A stretch of 64,000 nt of DNA from an uncultured Lewinella sp. (GCA_913057785.1 CAJXPD010000004.1:1-64000); one strand, 5' to 3'. Positions 53,492 to 63,261 are shown, counted from the stretch's first letter. A program made the numbers and translations. The notes: generated by a model from the letters alone, not told the origin.

Positions 53492-54486
53492 ATGAAAGTA
53501 CACTCTCTATACCTATCCATCCCTACGCCTTGCCATGAAGACTGGGACAAAATGACACCAACAGAAAAGGGGCGTCATTGCCAAAGTTGTGAAAAGGAGG
53601 TGGTCGATTTCTCCTTGCTTTCTGATCAACAGATCCTAGATCTATTGCTAAAACCCAAAAGGGCCTGTGTGGAAGGTTTCGATCAGATCAACTAGGTAGA
53701 CAGATGTTTCTGAAACCTGTTGGTAAGAGCTCTCCTTGGGCCAAAGCAGGACTACTAGCGGCTAGCTTGTTGCTAGCAGTTCCTACTATGGGACAACAAC
53801 TTGAAAAGGCTAAGATTGAGCAAGTAGAGAAGCAAATCACAAATACGGAACCGGGAAAACAAGTAACAGGACGAGTACTGGATACAAAAGGAGAACCCTT
53901 AATCGGTGCTAGCATTTTGGTTAAAAGTACAGCTAATGGTACGGCGACAGATATTGATGGATTCTTTAAAATCAACTTGAAAACAGGAAGAGATACAATA
54001 GTCGTATCCTACACTGGTTTCGAAACCAAAGAGGTGTTAATTGATAATTCTCTTTCCGAAAGTCTTGAAATACAACTAGAGGAGGGAATTCTTCTAGATG
54101 AGGTAGTAGTTTTAGGCTACTCGACAGGAGTTGTGAAAGGAGGCTGGGTCGGTGCCGTGTCTAGAATTGAAGTGGTACCGAGGAAACCACGTAGACGTAC
54201 ACCTCGGTTTTCTATTCCCCTTAAACCTGAGATTAAAGTTTATCCAAATCCGTTCGTATCTCAAATTCAAATTGAGTTGGAAAGGATACAAGAAGGAGAT
54301 TATAGTGTGAGACTAGTTGCTAACACTGGTCAAGTAGTTCACCAAGTCCATTTATTCCTTAGCTCTTATCAGCGTCTAGAGTTTGACATAGCTCCACTCA
54401 ATCTTCCCACTGGTACCTATTGGCTTCAGATTAGTGATGGCAAGGGGCAAGACTTTAAGCAGCAAGTCATAAAGATCAACCGATAG
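53492..54486 (+). pseudogene. CHEDW/regulatory-domain/T9SS protein, frameshifted copy
   Basis: Two adjacent frames correspond to one gene when compared with the intact paralogue at 54538-55539. Part 1 (from ATG 53492) has TPCHEDWDKMTPTEKGRHCQSCEKEVVDFS and stops at 53693-53695. Part 2 (from 53704) begins MFLKPVGKSSPWAKAGLLAAS and has the regulatory-like domain (VTGRVLDTKGEPLIGASILV) and a T9SS C-terminal domain. In the shifted frame before part 2, the sequence reads GLCGRFRSDQLGRQMF, matching GLCGRFSANQLDRQMF of the paralogue. One A missing from the AAAA run near 53655-53660 would explain this: either a real null mutation or a sequencing error. Confidence 0.8.
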
Positions 54487-54537
54487 AATTTACCAACAGC
54501 CCAATTCTACTATTCATCAATACTTAAAGACGCGATT

Positions 54538-55539
54538 ATGAAAGTGCAATCATTACATCTAGCTATTCCTACACCCTGCCATGAAGACTGGGGTAAGATG
54601 ACACCCACCAAGAAAGGCCGCCATTGTCAAGCTTGCCAAAAAGAGATTATTGATTTCTCTGTGCTGACTGATCAACAAGTATTAGATCTGTTCACTAAAA
54701 ATAAGCACGGCTTGTGCGGGAGATTTAGTGCCAATCAATTGGATAGACAGATGTTTCCGAGACCAATTAGTCAAATCTCGCCCTGGGCTAAGGCTGGTCT
54801 ATTAGCTGCTAGTCTTTTGCTAGCAATTCCGGCCATAGGGCAGAAAGACCTAGCTGAATCAGATCCAATTGAGCTTTCTGTTCAACCTGAATATTGGGAT
54901 TTAAAAGGTAAGGTTATTGATGAGATAGGAGAACCTTTGGTTGGCGCCTCTATTTTACTGCATGGCAGATCCACGGGGACCGTATCTGATTTAGATGGAG
55001 AATTTGTAGCTTCTTTGCATCGCTCTGACAAACGGATGTGGGTGTCTTACACTGGTTATCGTACTAAAGAAGTCATACTTAAAGATAAATTTCTTCGAAA
55101 TATTACTGTGGTATTAGAAAAGGGCATCAAACTTCAGGAGGTAGTGGTCTCTGCACCTAAAGTAGATGTGGCGGCATCAACTACCGCTGGTTGCCTGGTG
55201 GAAACAATGGGAGAACTTGTATTGATCAAAACATCGAGCCAGAAAAAAAGACGAGAAAAAAAGCGAATGCTGGCAAACGAAGCTAGTGTCCAAGTATTTC
55301 CAAATCCATTTATCTCTAATATCCAGATCGAAATAGGGGAGGTGAAGGAGGCCGCATTTCAATTGAGCTTGATCTCAAGTACAGGACAGCAAGTCCATGA
55401 TGCCAAACTTTTGCTTCACTCATTTCAACGGGTGGAAATCGATCTGACTTCCTTACCGCTTCCTGCTGGCGTCTATTGGTTAAAACTAAGCGATGGAAAG
55501 CGTCAGCACTTCCAGCAAAAGTTGATAAAGGCAAAATAA
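54538..55539 (+). CDS. CHEDW-domain, regulatory-domain, T9SS protein
   Basis: The 333-aa protein starts with the Bacteroidota motif PTPCHEDWGKMTPTKKGRHCQACQKEIIDFSVLTDQQVLD, where Cys-His and Cys-x2-Cys may bind zinc. A hydrophobic helix (WAKAGLLAASLLLAIP, about 80-98) follows, then a carboxypeptidase-regulatory-like domain (LKGKVIDEIGEPLVGASILL...GTVSDLDGEFVASLH...KEVIL) and a C-terminal T9SS-type domain (VFPNPFISNIQIE...LPAGVYWLKLSDGKRQHFQQKLIKAK). The internal helix with a cysteine-rich part before it suggests an inner-membrane topology that does not fit easily with T9SS export; the sorting signal may be inherited rather than used. Same-orientation paralogue of the frameshifted copy upstream. 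Confidence 0.82.
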   Translation: MKVQSLHLAIPTPCHEDWGKMTPTKKGRHCQACQKEIIDFSVLTDQQVLDLFTKNKHGLCGRFSANQLDRQMFPRPISQISPWAKAGLLAASLLLAIPAIGQKDLAESDPIELSVQPEYWDLKGKVIDEIGEPLVGASILLHGRSTGTVSDLDGEFVASLHRSDKRMWVSYTGYRTKEVILKDKFLRNITVVLEKGIKLQEVVVSAPKVDVAASTTAGCLVETMGELVLIKTSSQKKRREKKRMLANEASVQVFPNPFISNIQIEIGEVKEAAFQLSLISSTGQQVHDAKLLLHSFQRVEIDLTSLPLPAGVYWLKLSDGKRQHFQQKLIKAK

Positions 55540-55630
55540 CGAAGTCAGGATATAGGGCGGAAAGTGTGACCAATGAACCTCTTCTCGCTTTAGTGGTTAT
55601 GTTTACAATGATGTGAATAGCATACCATTT

Positions 55631-57910
55631 ATGAGAGATATTCGAGTAGTTATTATAGCAGTTTTCGCGCTCTTGGCTATTGCTAGCGCCTTTTTTCTGA
55701 CGCGCCTTCGCTTTACTTTTGACTTTGAGCAGTTCTTCCCAAGAGGGGATAAGGACTTGGAGATATTCCGAGAGTTTATTGCCTCTTTTGAAACGGATGA
55801 TAACTTCTTATTAGTGGCAGTGAGGCGAGATGAAGGAGCTTTTGATCAAACGTTTCTGGAACAGTTCCATGACTTCAGTTTGAAAGCCCGGCAATTGCCT
55901 AACGTCTTGGAAAGTCAGTCATTGACGCAGATCGGATATCCTCTTAAAACACCCTTTGGATTTACGACTATTCCCGCGATTCATATCGATGATCCTTCCC
56001 GGTATGCAGGTGAGAGAGAGCGGATTCTCAGAGATGATCGATTTGTCAACAACTTGATTTCAGAAGACGGAAAAACACTGGTCGTTTTACTTAAGACGAT
56101 CAATAGCATAGACTTGGATCAAGCCAGAGTCTTAATGGAGGGCTTAGACGCACTCATTACCAGGTACAATTTTGAAGAATACCATTATCTCGGCCGCGCC
56201 TACTTTCAAACGGAATTGGTGGCTATGCAAAAACGGGAAATCGTCGTTTCTGCTGGAGTAGCTGGAGTGCTAGTAAGCTTAATTATGTTCTGGATCTTCC
56301 GGAGGGCTCGGGGCATAGCCATTGCCTTGGTTTCTATCGGGCTAGGGATGCTACTTTTTATGGGGCTGTTAGGAGCTACGGGGAGGCCCTTGAACGCCAT
56401 GGCGGCCCTCTACCCCGTTCTGATGATTATCGTTGGTACCTCTGATGTGATTCATATTATGTCGAAATACATTGATGAATTGCGTAAAGGGAAAGGGCAA
56501 CAAGAAGCTATTCAAGTCACAATAAAAGAGATTGGATTAGCAACCTTATTAACATCCATTACCACAGCGATAGGATTTGCTACACTGCTAACTAGTCGGG
56601 TGGATCCCATTAGAGATTTTGGGTTAAACGCAGCAGCAGGAGTGATTGTGGCCTACATCACGGTGATCTTCTTCACTACTTCTCTCTTATCCTATTTTAA
56701 GGCAGATCAATTGATGAAAATCGGGAAGAGTATTGCTTTCTGGGAGAATTCTATGCTCAGAAGTTACCGCTTTACGCTATCAAAGGGGAATGCTATTAAA
56801 TGGGGGGCCTTATTCATGTTGGTCGTATGCGGAATCGGAATTAGTAGGATCACAACCAATTATGGTATCATTGATAACTTGCCCAGAGGAGAAAAGATTA
56901 CGGAAGATTTCACTTTTTTCGAAAAAGAGCTAACCGGTTTTCGGCCAATGGAACTGGCGGTATATACGCAAGGAGATTATCAGGTAAATGATTATGCTGT
57001 AATTCGTGAAATGGACAAGATTGAAGGCTACCTGCGACAGTTTCCAAGTCTCCAGGCGATCGGGTCCATTACCACCTTATATAAGTCCATTAATCAGGCA
57101 TTCAATAATAACCGGGAGGACGCCTTTGTCGTGACGGACGATGAAGGCCAGTTCAATAGATACCGCCGCTTGAGTAGTCAACTCCCAAAGTTTGATCCTA
57201 ATATCTTGGTAAGTAATGATGGTAAAAAGGCTAGGATTACTTCTAGGATTAAGGATGTAGGGGCCGATACCATCAAGGCTATGGGGTTACAAATTGATAC
57301 TTGGATTAACAACAACATAGATAGCGATGTGATCAAGGTGAATCGTACAGGGACAGGGGTGATTATTGACAAAAATGCGGAGTATATACGACGTAGTCTA
57401 CTTCAAGGTTTAGGTATTGCTGTGTTGATCGTAAGTGTATTGATGGCGTTCTTATTCCAGAATTGGCGAATTTTAATCATCGCATTGGTGCCCAATATTT
57501 TTCCACTCTTATTGGCTGGAGCCTTGATAGGATACTTGGGGATTGAGCTGGAAGCCGGAGTATCGATCGTTTTTGCGGTGATCTTTGGAATTGCGGTAGA
57601 CGATACGATTCACTTCCTAAGTAAGTACAAATTGGCTTTGAATAAGGGACTGGAGCGAGAGGAAGCAATTAAAATCACCTTTGTAGAGACCGGTAAAGCT
57701 ATTGTCTTGACTTCAATTATTCTCTTCTTTGGCTTCCTGGTCATGTTATTCTCGATTCATCCGCCTAGCGTTGTAGTGGGCCTATTGATAAGCCTGACGT
57801 TATTAAGTGCCTTAATAAGTGATTTATTGCTAATTCCCGTAATGATTAGATGGATGCAGCCAGCCCAGCAGGAAGCAATTCAGAAGGGAGAAAAGATGGT
57901 TACCGGATAA
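55631..57910 (+). CDS. RND/MMPL-family exporter
   Basis: The protein of about 759 aa is a 12-helix transporter of the MMPL/RND type with internal duplication: helix 1, a periplasmic loop, and then helix blocks around residues 200-370; the second half repeats this. The paired helix-4 motifs are GTSDVIHIMSKYIDEL in the first half and AVDDTIHFLSKYKLAL in the second. It has no separate fusion-protein or channel genes nearby, as usual for this subgroup. Likely substrates are lipids or hopanoid-like molecules; this is family inference. I prefer ATG 55631; a GTG at 55613 is also open. Confidence 0.9.
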   Translation: MRDIRVVIIAVFALLAIASAFFLTRLRFTFDFEQFFPRGDKDLEIFREFIASFETDDNFLLVAVRRDEGAFDQTFLEQFHDFSLKARQLPNVLESQSLTQIGYPLKTPFGFTTIPAIHIDDPSRYAGERERILRDDRFVNNLISEDGKTLVVLLKTINSIDLDQARVLMEGLDALITRYNFEEYHYLGRAYFQTELVAMQKREIVVSAGVAGVLVSLIMFWIFRRARGIAIALVSIGLGMLLFMGLLGATGRPLNAMAALYPVLMIIVGTSDVIHIMSKYIDELRKGKGQQEAIQVTIKEIGLATLLTSITTAIGFATLLTSRVDPIRDFGLNAAAGVIVAYITVIFFTTSLLSYFKADQLMKIGKSIAFWENSMLRSYRFTLSKGNAIKWGALFMLVVCGIGISRITTNYGIIDNLPRGEKITEDFTFFEKELTGFRPMELAVYTQGDYQVNDYAVIREMDKIEGYLRQFPSLQAIGSITTLYKSINQAFNNNREDAFVVTDDEGQFNRYRRLSSQLPKFDPNILVSNDGKKARITSRIKDVGADTIKAMGLQIDTWINNNIDSDVIKVNRTGTGVIIDKNAEYIRRSLLQGLGIAVLIVSVLMAFLFQNWRILIIALVPNIFPLLLAGALIGYLGIELEAGVSIVFAVIFGIAVDDTIHFLSKYKLALNKGLEREEAIKITFVETGKAIVLTSIILFFGFLVMLFSIHPPSVVVGLLISLTLLSALISDLLLIPVMIRWMQPAQQEAIQKGEKMVTG

Positions 57911-57937
57911 GGAGAAATAGGATAACTAGTGTGTGGA

Positions 57938-58096
57938 CTAGATACTTCTAAACGCCAATACCAAGTAAGTCAAGAAAAACGGAAGTGGTACCCAGCACCA
58001 TTCTGGAATAAACATCAAGCAAGCAACGATCGCTAGCAAAGAGATGACAGTATAAATCCAGTATAGTCTAGTTGAGTCTTGGCTTTCTGTACTCAT
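57938..58096 (-). CDS. Small membrane protein (52 aa), unrecognised
   Basis: The minus strand from ATG 58094-58096 gives 52 codons: MSTESQDSTRLYWIYTVISL, then LAIVACLMFIPEWCWVPLPF and FLTYLVLAFRSI. The product has two hydrophobic helices and no other marked feature. It lies between the convergent exporter gene and the CRTAC1-like gene, and its own start is in good context after a gap. It is too short to judge by homology; a moderate call only. Confidence 0.5.
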   Translation of the reverse strand: MSTESQDSTRLYWIYTVISLLAIVACLMFIPEWCWVPLPFFLTYLVLAFRSI

Positions 58097-58195
58097 GATT
58101 ATCAATTTTGCGGCAAAGCTAATAAATTCAGAGTTTAACCATTAGATTCTAATGTAATTTTTGTGTCTTTATCTAGGACCTCTCCTGAGCTTTGC

Positions 58196-59686
58196 TTAAT
58201 CTTCCAACAGATGTAACTGCTGATCTGTTTTCTGATTGCGGAGAATAGTCTTTTTGCCACTAGGCCAAAGGACCTCGATTTTCTTTATCCGCCTTTGAGA
58301 CCCTAGACCAAAATGAGCAATCAAACTGTTTTGTCCGCAATAACCACTTTGGGTGGTGATATGTCGCATCTGCCATTTGCCTCTTTTGGTAAGCACGCGA
58401 ATAGTAGCACCGACCGCTGACCGATTTGAAACGGTACCCTCCAATTTGACCTTCAACCAGTGATTGGCATTGCCATTATTGATGTACAGATCATTGGCAG
58501 GTTGAGCTTGATTTTTTCCATTTTGACAATTAGCGATAGCCAGATCTAGGAAACCATCGTTGTTGATGTCGCCCCAAGCCAAACCAAAGGAGCAAGAGCT
58601 TGACATCTCAGGTAAGGCGGTGGGTAGGCGGGTGAAATTCCCTTTTCCATCATTCTCATATAGCCAATTCTCCAGCTTGGATTTACAGAAACCATTGGCA
58701 ACCACCAAATCTAAATCGCCATCATTGTCGAAATCGGCAAAGGCAGAACCATAGGAACAACCACCGTCATCACTTAGGGCACTACCTGACTTTCGAACGA
58801 AGTTGCCTTCCCCATCATTCAGTAGTAACTGATTATTTACTTCTTGATAATATCCCGCGTTGGCAAGAAAGAGGTCTAGGTCGCCATCATTGTCGACGTC
58901 CCCCCAACTGGCACTCATACTGCCTGCTGGCAGTTCACTCCAAATCTCTTTTTGATCTGAACGGAAAAAAGGAGCCTTACCTGAATTCAGGTAAAGCTCG
59001 TTAGGTGATTTCCCTTCGTTAGTAATAAATAAATCACTCTTTCCATCTTTATTCACATCGATCCAATTGACCGATCGAGATAGTGTATTAGTTTGGTTGG
59101 CAGGTGTATCTTTCGCTTTGAAGCTTTTACCGGCCTGATTTAGGAACAATTGGTTCTGCTTGCTTTTCCCTTCGCTGTTGGTTAAGAATAGATCCAACCA
59201 ACCGTCATTGTCGACATCCCCCCAACTGGCCGTCTCGGAGTAGGTTCCCTCGGTCGTTAACACCGGGTCCTTATCCAGCAGAAAGGAACCATTACCTGTG
59301 TTCCGATAGAAGTAATTGTGCTGCCCATACCAAGTGACCACGTATGCATCCAGGTCTCCATCATTGTCTATATCCGCAAAAGTGGCACCATCCGACTTAG
59401 CACCATCCTGTACTATAGGATCATCAGGGAGTGATGTAAAGCTTCCATCGCCCTGATTAATGTATAAGAAATTGTGCTGTCCACTGCTAGGACCATTTGA
59501 GATAAAGAGGTCTTCCCAGCCGTCATTATTCACATCAACGAAGTTTACACTTCTGCTGTCGGAAGCTTGTTCGACAACAGGTCCTATCTTGACTTTGGTA
59601 AAATGAGGTTGTGACCAACTGGACGTTCCTATAAATGAGAGAAAAAAGGGCAGACTTAACTTACACAGATGATGAATTGATTTCAT
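58196..59686 (-). CDS. FG-GAP repeat / CRTAC1-like secreted protein
   Basis: The 496-aa product has a signal peptide (MKSIHHLCKLSLPFFLSFIGTSSWS) and about seven FG-GAP/VCBS-type beta-propeller repeats with the calcium-type motif DVNNDGWEDLFISN, DIDNDGDLDAYVVTW, DVDNDGWLDLFLTNS, DVDNDGDLDLFLANA, DFDNDGDLDLVVANG and DINNDGFLDLAIANC. The C terminus is an ASPIC/UnbV domain (SNRSAVGATIRVLTKRGKWQMRHITTQSGYCGQNS and AHFGLGSQRRIKKIEVLWPSGK). The protein is likely to be exported and calcium stabilised; its ligand is unknown. Confidence 0.9.
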   Translation of the reverse strand: MKSIHHLCKLSLPFFLSFIGTSSWSQPHFTKVKIGPVVEQASDSRSVNFVDVNNDGWEDLFISNGPSSGQHNFLYINQGDGSFTSLPDDPIVQDGAKSDGATFADIDNDGDLDAYVVTWYGQHNYFYRNTGNGSFLLDKDPVLTTEGTYSETASWGDVDNDGWLDLFLTNSEGKSKQNQLFLNQAGKSFKAKDTPANQTNTLSRSVNWIDVNKDGKSDLFITNEGKSPNELYLNSGKAPFFRSDQKEIWSELPAGSMSASWGDVDNDGDLDLFLANAGYYQEVNNQLLLNDGEGNFVRKSGSALSDDGGCSYGSAFADFDNDGDLDLVVANGFCKSKLENWLYENDGKGNFTRLPTALPEMSSSCSFGLAWGDINNDGFLDLAIANCQNGKNQAQPANDLYINNGNANHWLKVKLEGTVSNRSAVGATIRVLTKRGKWQMRHITTQSGYCGQNSLIAHFGLGSQRRIKKIEVLWPSGKKTILRNQKTDQQLHLLED

Positions 59687-59897
59687 GAGGGCAAGATAGA
59701 ATGTATTAGGAAGCGATTTTATTAAAATGTAGGAAGGTGAATCAAAGAGGTTCTAACGGTCTGCTATTACCTATTAACGGATCATACGAGCATTGGGAAG
59801 GAGGAATCAGTCGTTCGTGCACTCCAATCTCTCCTTTCTATATCCCACTAACTACATGGAGTTGTTTTTGCGATATTTGAAGTCTGACCAAGAATGT

Positions 59898-60986
59898 ATG
59901 ACCAAACGTTTACTGCTACATATCGGATTCTGGCTTTTGTACTGGCTGTTGAACGGCTATGTGGAAGTCTTTTTGTCCAATTCCAGTTTTGTGGATCTAC
60001 CTTTTTGGCAAAGGTTGTGGAAAGGGTTTGGTACGCGCTTGACCATCCTACCTTTAGAGATGGGTTTCGCTTATTATAGCATGTATGTGATACTTCCTAG
60101 GTACTTTCAAGGAAGGAGTTACTGGAAATTGATGGTAGAGTTTGGGATTGTATTCACGGTGGTATTCGCTTTGTATCGATTGTTGATACCTCATATCATT
60201 TACCCCTATATCTATTTGTTGCCGTATCCTGCCAATACCTTTGATGTTTGGCTACCAAGGTATATTTATACCGCGATTCGTTTTGTTTCCGTAGCGGGAA
60301 TGGCCTTAACGATTAAATTGTTGCGCATCCGTTTTCAGCAACTGGAAAAGGAGAAGCTTTTGACTGAGGAGAAGTTGCAGAATGAACTCCGATTTCTTAG
60401 ATCGCAGACCAATCCTCATTTTTTATTCAATACGTTGAATAATGTCTACGCCTTAGCTAGAAAAAAGTCTGATCAGACGGCTCCCGTAATTATGAAACTA
60501 TCCAAGTTACTTCGTTTTATGCTGTATGAATGTAATCAAGAGCGAATTACAGTGGAGCAAGAGATTCAGGTTATTGAGGATTACCTGGAGTTGGAGAAAC
60601 TGCGCTATAATAATCGCTTGGAGATCTCTTTTGAAAGGGATGTTGACGATCCATCTACGCTGATAGCTCCATTATTGATCCTTCCTTTGATCGAGAATGC
60701 ATTCAAACATGGTACCAGCGAAACGCGATTTGAAACCTTCGTTCGGATCAAGTTGCAAATAGCTGATCGGCAATTGCGACTGAAAGTAGAAAATAGTAAG
60801 GATGAAGAACAAAATGATGCCGTAGAAGGTATAGGCTTGCCAAGTGTCAATCGACAGTTAGCACTTCTGTACCCCAATGGCTATCAATTGGACATCCAGC
60901 GTGATAAAGAAATTTTTGCTGTAGATTTATCTATTAATCTCAACAGTTATGCCGGAACGCATCAGATGCTTGATCGTGGAAGATGA
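59898..60986 (+). CDS. LytS-type sensor histidine kinase
   Basis: The predicted protein of 362 aa from ATG 59898 has four membrane helices (LLLHIGFWLLYWLLNGYVEVFL, LTILPLEMGFAYYSMYVILP, WKLMVEFGIVFTVVFALY, YIYTAIRFVSVAGMALTIKLL), then a coiled linker and the His_kinase (LytS/YehU) core: LRFLRSQTNPHFLFNTLNNVYALARKKSD with the phosphorylated His, PLLILPLIENAFKHGTSE (N-box) and AVEGIGLPSVNRQL (G-box). In-frame starts at 59793 and 59856 would extend the N terminus; they lack clear support. It overlaps the LytTR regulator gene by 38 bases, so the two form one unit. Confidence 0.92.
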   Translation: MTKRLLLHIGFWLLYWLLNGYVEVFLSNSSFVDLPFWQRLWKGFGTRLTILPLEMGFAYYSMYVILPRYFQGRSYWKLMVEFGIVFTVVFALYRLLIPHIIYPYIYLLPYPANTFDVWLPRYIYTAIRFVSVAGMALTIKLLRIRFQQLEKEKLLTEEKLQNELRFLRSQTNPHFLFNTLNNVYALARKKSDQTAPVIMKLSKLLRFMLYECNQERITVEQEIQVIEDYLELEKLRYNNRLEISFERDVDDPSTLIAPLLILPLIENAFKHGTSETRFETFVRIKLQIADRQLRLKVENSKDEEQNDAVEGIGLPSVNRQLALLYPNGYQLDIQRDKEIFAVDLSINLNSYAGTHQMLDRGR

Positions 60987-61674
60987 GCCTTTAGCCGCCG
61001 AGGTATTGGCTGATTATATCAGGGAGGTTCCACACCTTGAACTAGTGGGTACCTGTGAGGATGCTATCTATGCTAGTAGTTTTTTGAAACAAAATGCGAT
61101 CGATTTACTATTCCTAGATATTCATCTACCAAAACTCAAAGGTTTGGATTTTTTGAAGATGTTGACACACCCTCCACAAGTTATTTTAACTACAGCATAC
61201 CACCAATATGCCTTGGAAGCATTTGAACACGATGTGGTAGACTATTTACTAAAGCCGATTGAGTTTGAACGCTTTTTGCAAGCGATCCATAAAGTGAAGG
61301 TGCAGAAAGAAATTGAAGTTACACAGCGAGCAGAAGTCGCTTCAGAAGAGTCTTTTCGTTTTTTTAGGGTTAATAAGAAAAATGTAAAAATATTGTTGAA
61401 AGACATAGTCTACATAGAAAGCCTAAAAGAGTACGTACGAATTTTTACAGAACAGAATGCGATTGTGACTAAGTTTCAAATTGGCGAATTACAAACTGCC
61501 TTGGCCACTCCAAATCTTCTGCGCATCCATCGTTCCTATGTAGTAGCCAAGGATAAAATCTCAGCTTATTCTGCCACTGAGGTAGAGGTTCAAGGAAAAT
61601 CCTTGCCGATTGGTCGCACCTATCGAGAAGAAGTACATGCTGTGCTTTCTCAATTTTTGGAAACAGGGAAGTGA
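60949..61674 (+). CDS. LytTR-family response regulator
   Basis: The 241-aa regulator has a receiver domain with the acidic pair VEDEP at about 9-13, phospho-Asp in LLFLDIHLPKLKGL near residue 57, conserved Thr/Ala in ILTTAYHQYAL and Lys in VVDYLLKPIEF. The LytTR DNA-binding domain follows: FFRVNKKNVKILLKDIVYIESLKEYVRIF...LRIHRSYVVAKDKISAY...LPIGRTYREEV. The start overlaps the kinase gene by 38 bases. The target genes are unknown. Confidence 0.95.
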   Translation: MPERIRCLIVEDEPLAAEVLADYIREVPHLELVGTCEDAIYASSFLKQNAIDLLFLDIHLPKLKGLDFLKMLTHPPQVILTTAYHQYALEAFEHDVVDYLLKPIEFERFLQAIHKVKVQKEIEVTQRAEVASEESFRFFRVNKKNVKILLKDIVYIESLKEYVRIFTEQNAIVTKFQIGELQTALATPNLLRIHRSYVVAKDKISAYSATEVEVQGKSLPIGRTYREEVHAVLSQFLETGK

Positions 61675-61690
61675 GGTTACTTTCAAGAGT

Positions 61691-61730
61691 AAAGCCGGAC
61701 TAGCAGGGAATGTCCAGTCCGGCTTTGTGT
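61691..61730 (+). terminator. Terminator after the LytTR regulator
   Basis: AAAGCCGGACT (61691-61701) pairs with AGTCCGGCTTT (61716-61726). It lies between the convergent LytTR and PqaA-like genes; the T-run is short, so strength is uncertain. Confidence 0.65.
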
Positions 61731-61733
61731 GAT

Positions 61734-63200
61734 TTAGTCCGTTTTGGGCGTGCCTTGAGGCTCTTCGGCAGCAAATGGTTCGTTGGGGTAGGTATCTGGG
61801 GTGACCACTACTCCGGTGGTCAGCTTAAGAGGAATACCTGCAGCTCCCGGGTAGCTTAACTCAGCAAAGAAAGCACTATAGCCATCTGCTGGTTCGTCAA
61901 TCTTCAATTGATAAATACCTTCGGCAGTGATCGGTACGTCTTGAGCCTCCCAAGCTTTCCCAATGGTTTCCAATCTGAAATCTCTAGCATCAGGATTATT
62001 GGCTTTCCATAGTTTTATGCTAGCGGGCTTTTGACCTTCAGCTGTTTCAATATGGATCGTCCCATTCTCGACACGCCAGGCAAATTCTGGGCGCGGAGCC
62101 TCCAAGACTACGGATTGATAAAAGGAAATAAGCGTTTCGATAACATCTGATTCACGCATGGAGTGGTCCGTATTAGGGACGTATCGAACATTCTTTTCCC
62201 CTTTTAGATCATCCCAATAAAACTTCCAGGAATCGGGAATAAAAAATTGGTCACCAGTGGCATTCAACAATAGCTTAGGCATATCCAGTTTATCCAAATA
62301 GGAGTAGGGTTCTGTAATACTGATTAGTCGATCATATTCTTTAGAACCTTGCCAATCCATAATTCCTTCCTCCACATAATTGCCTACAGCAGGAGCCCAA
62401 AAGCCATAAACTCTCCAGTGATGCTCGAAAGAGGGCACCACATTCAGCAGGTCGATAACAATCGGTGCAATGGCCACAACTCTATCATCTACTGCCGCAG
62501 TTGTCCAGGTAGTCCATCCTCTTTTCGATCCACCTGCTACCACAAACTGATCTACTTTATGACCAATTGAATGACTGAATTCTGAAATCACATCCATAGC
62601 ACGTACGGCAGCCTTAGTCATCGGTAGTCTAGCCAACCAAATGGCATCTTCATCCTTTGCACCACCTTCCAAAAATTTACGCCAACCATAGGCAATCAAT
62701 TCATCCTCTACCCTTGGGCCATAATCATCCCCTATAAACTCCATGGGTTGATTCGGAACATTGTGAAGGTTAGCAGTTATGGATTTGGAGAGAACGGCCG
62801 TTTGGATTTGCATCTCATCTGCCTTATCTGGGCTGTCAGAGCGGCGAGACCCTCCACCAATAAATAACATACCTTTATTGGTGATGACTTCGTCTGGCAC
62901 TACGATGGTTAACCAATGCCACCAAGTGGGATCTTTTACTTCCGCAGTGGTAAGCCATCGCTGGGAAACCATGCGAATGACAAAGGCTGTATACCCCTGT
63001 CCTTTGATGCTGTCCTTAAGCTCATAGGTAAAAGCGTCATCTGGCACGGACATATAAGCTTCTAAAGGAGTTTGGGCGGGAGTGGGTGCAGCTGATTCTG
63101 GGGCCTGGGAGGCGCTAGGTTCAGCAGGTGCACAACTGTTAAGTAAGAGTAATGTGGCAACTAAGAGCGTTGCACATTGTTGGGGAAAAGAGGACTTCAT
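61734..63200 (-). CDS. PhoPQ-activated pathogenicity-related (PqaA-like) protein
   Basis: The 488-aa protein starts with a lipoprotein-like signal (MKSSFPQQCATLLVATLLLLNSC, lipobox LNSC) and a Pro/Ala/Ser linker. The PqaA/AprA family features are LEAYMSVPDDAFTYEL, the SRRSDSPDKADE segment, MEFIGDDYGPRVEDELIAYGWRKFLEG, QFVVAGGSKRGWTTWTTAAVDDRVVAIAPIVIDLLN with a Ser nucleophile in an alpha/beta-hydrolase elbow, and VPNTDHSM with a His. The family name comes from Salmonella PqaA but does not imply virulence. It is probably an envelope hydrolase. Confidence 0.88.
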   Translation of the reverse strand: MKSSFPQQCATLLVATLLLLNSCAPAEPSASQAPESAAPTPAQTPLEAYMSVPDDAFTYELKDSIKGQGYTAFVIRMVSQRWLTTAEVKDPTWWHWLTIVVPDEVITNKGMLFIGGGSRRSDSPDKADEMQIQTAVLSKSITANLHNVPNQPMEFIGDDYGPRVEDELIAYGWRKFLEGGAKDEDAIWLARLPMTKAAVRAMDVISEFSHSIGHKVDQFVVAGGSKRGWTTWTTAAVDDRVVAIAPIVIDLLNVVPSFEHHWRVYGFWAPAVGNYVEEGIMDWQGSKEYDRLISITEPYSYLDKLDMPKLLLNATGDQFFIPDSWKFYWDDLKGEKNVRYVPNTDHSMRESDVIETLISFYQSVVLEAPRPEFAWRVENGTIHIETAEGQKPASIKLWKANNPDARDFRLETIGKAWEAQDVPITAEGIYQLKIDEPADGYSAFFAELSYPGAAGIPLKLTTGVVVTPDTYPNEPFAAEEPQGTPKTD

Positions 63201-63261
63201 GTTTTACAATTTTGTTTTGAATTGTCTTTAAGATATATTCAATTAACTATAAATAAAAGCC

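Noticed and set aside
53630..53704. Programmed -1 frameshift joining the two parts of the CHEDW paralogue
   Set aside because: The zero-frame codons are CCC AAA AGG; this is not a canonical X XXY YYZ slippery heptamer and no downstream stimulator was obvious. A single-base loss is simpler.
61734..63200. Virulence factor because of the family name PqaA
   Set aside because: The family name reflects one Salmonella gene; homologues are common in free-living bacteria and the sequence only supports an envelope alpha/beta-hydrolase-like protein.
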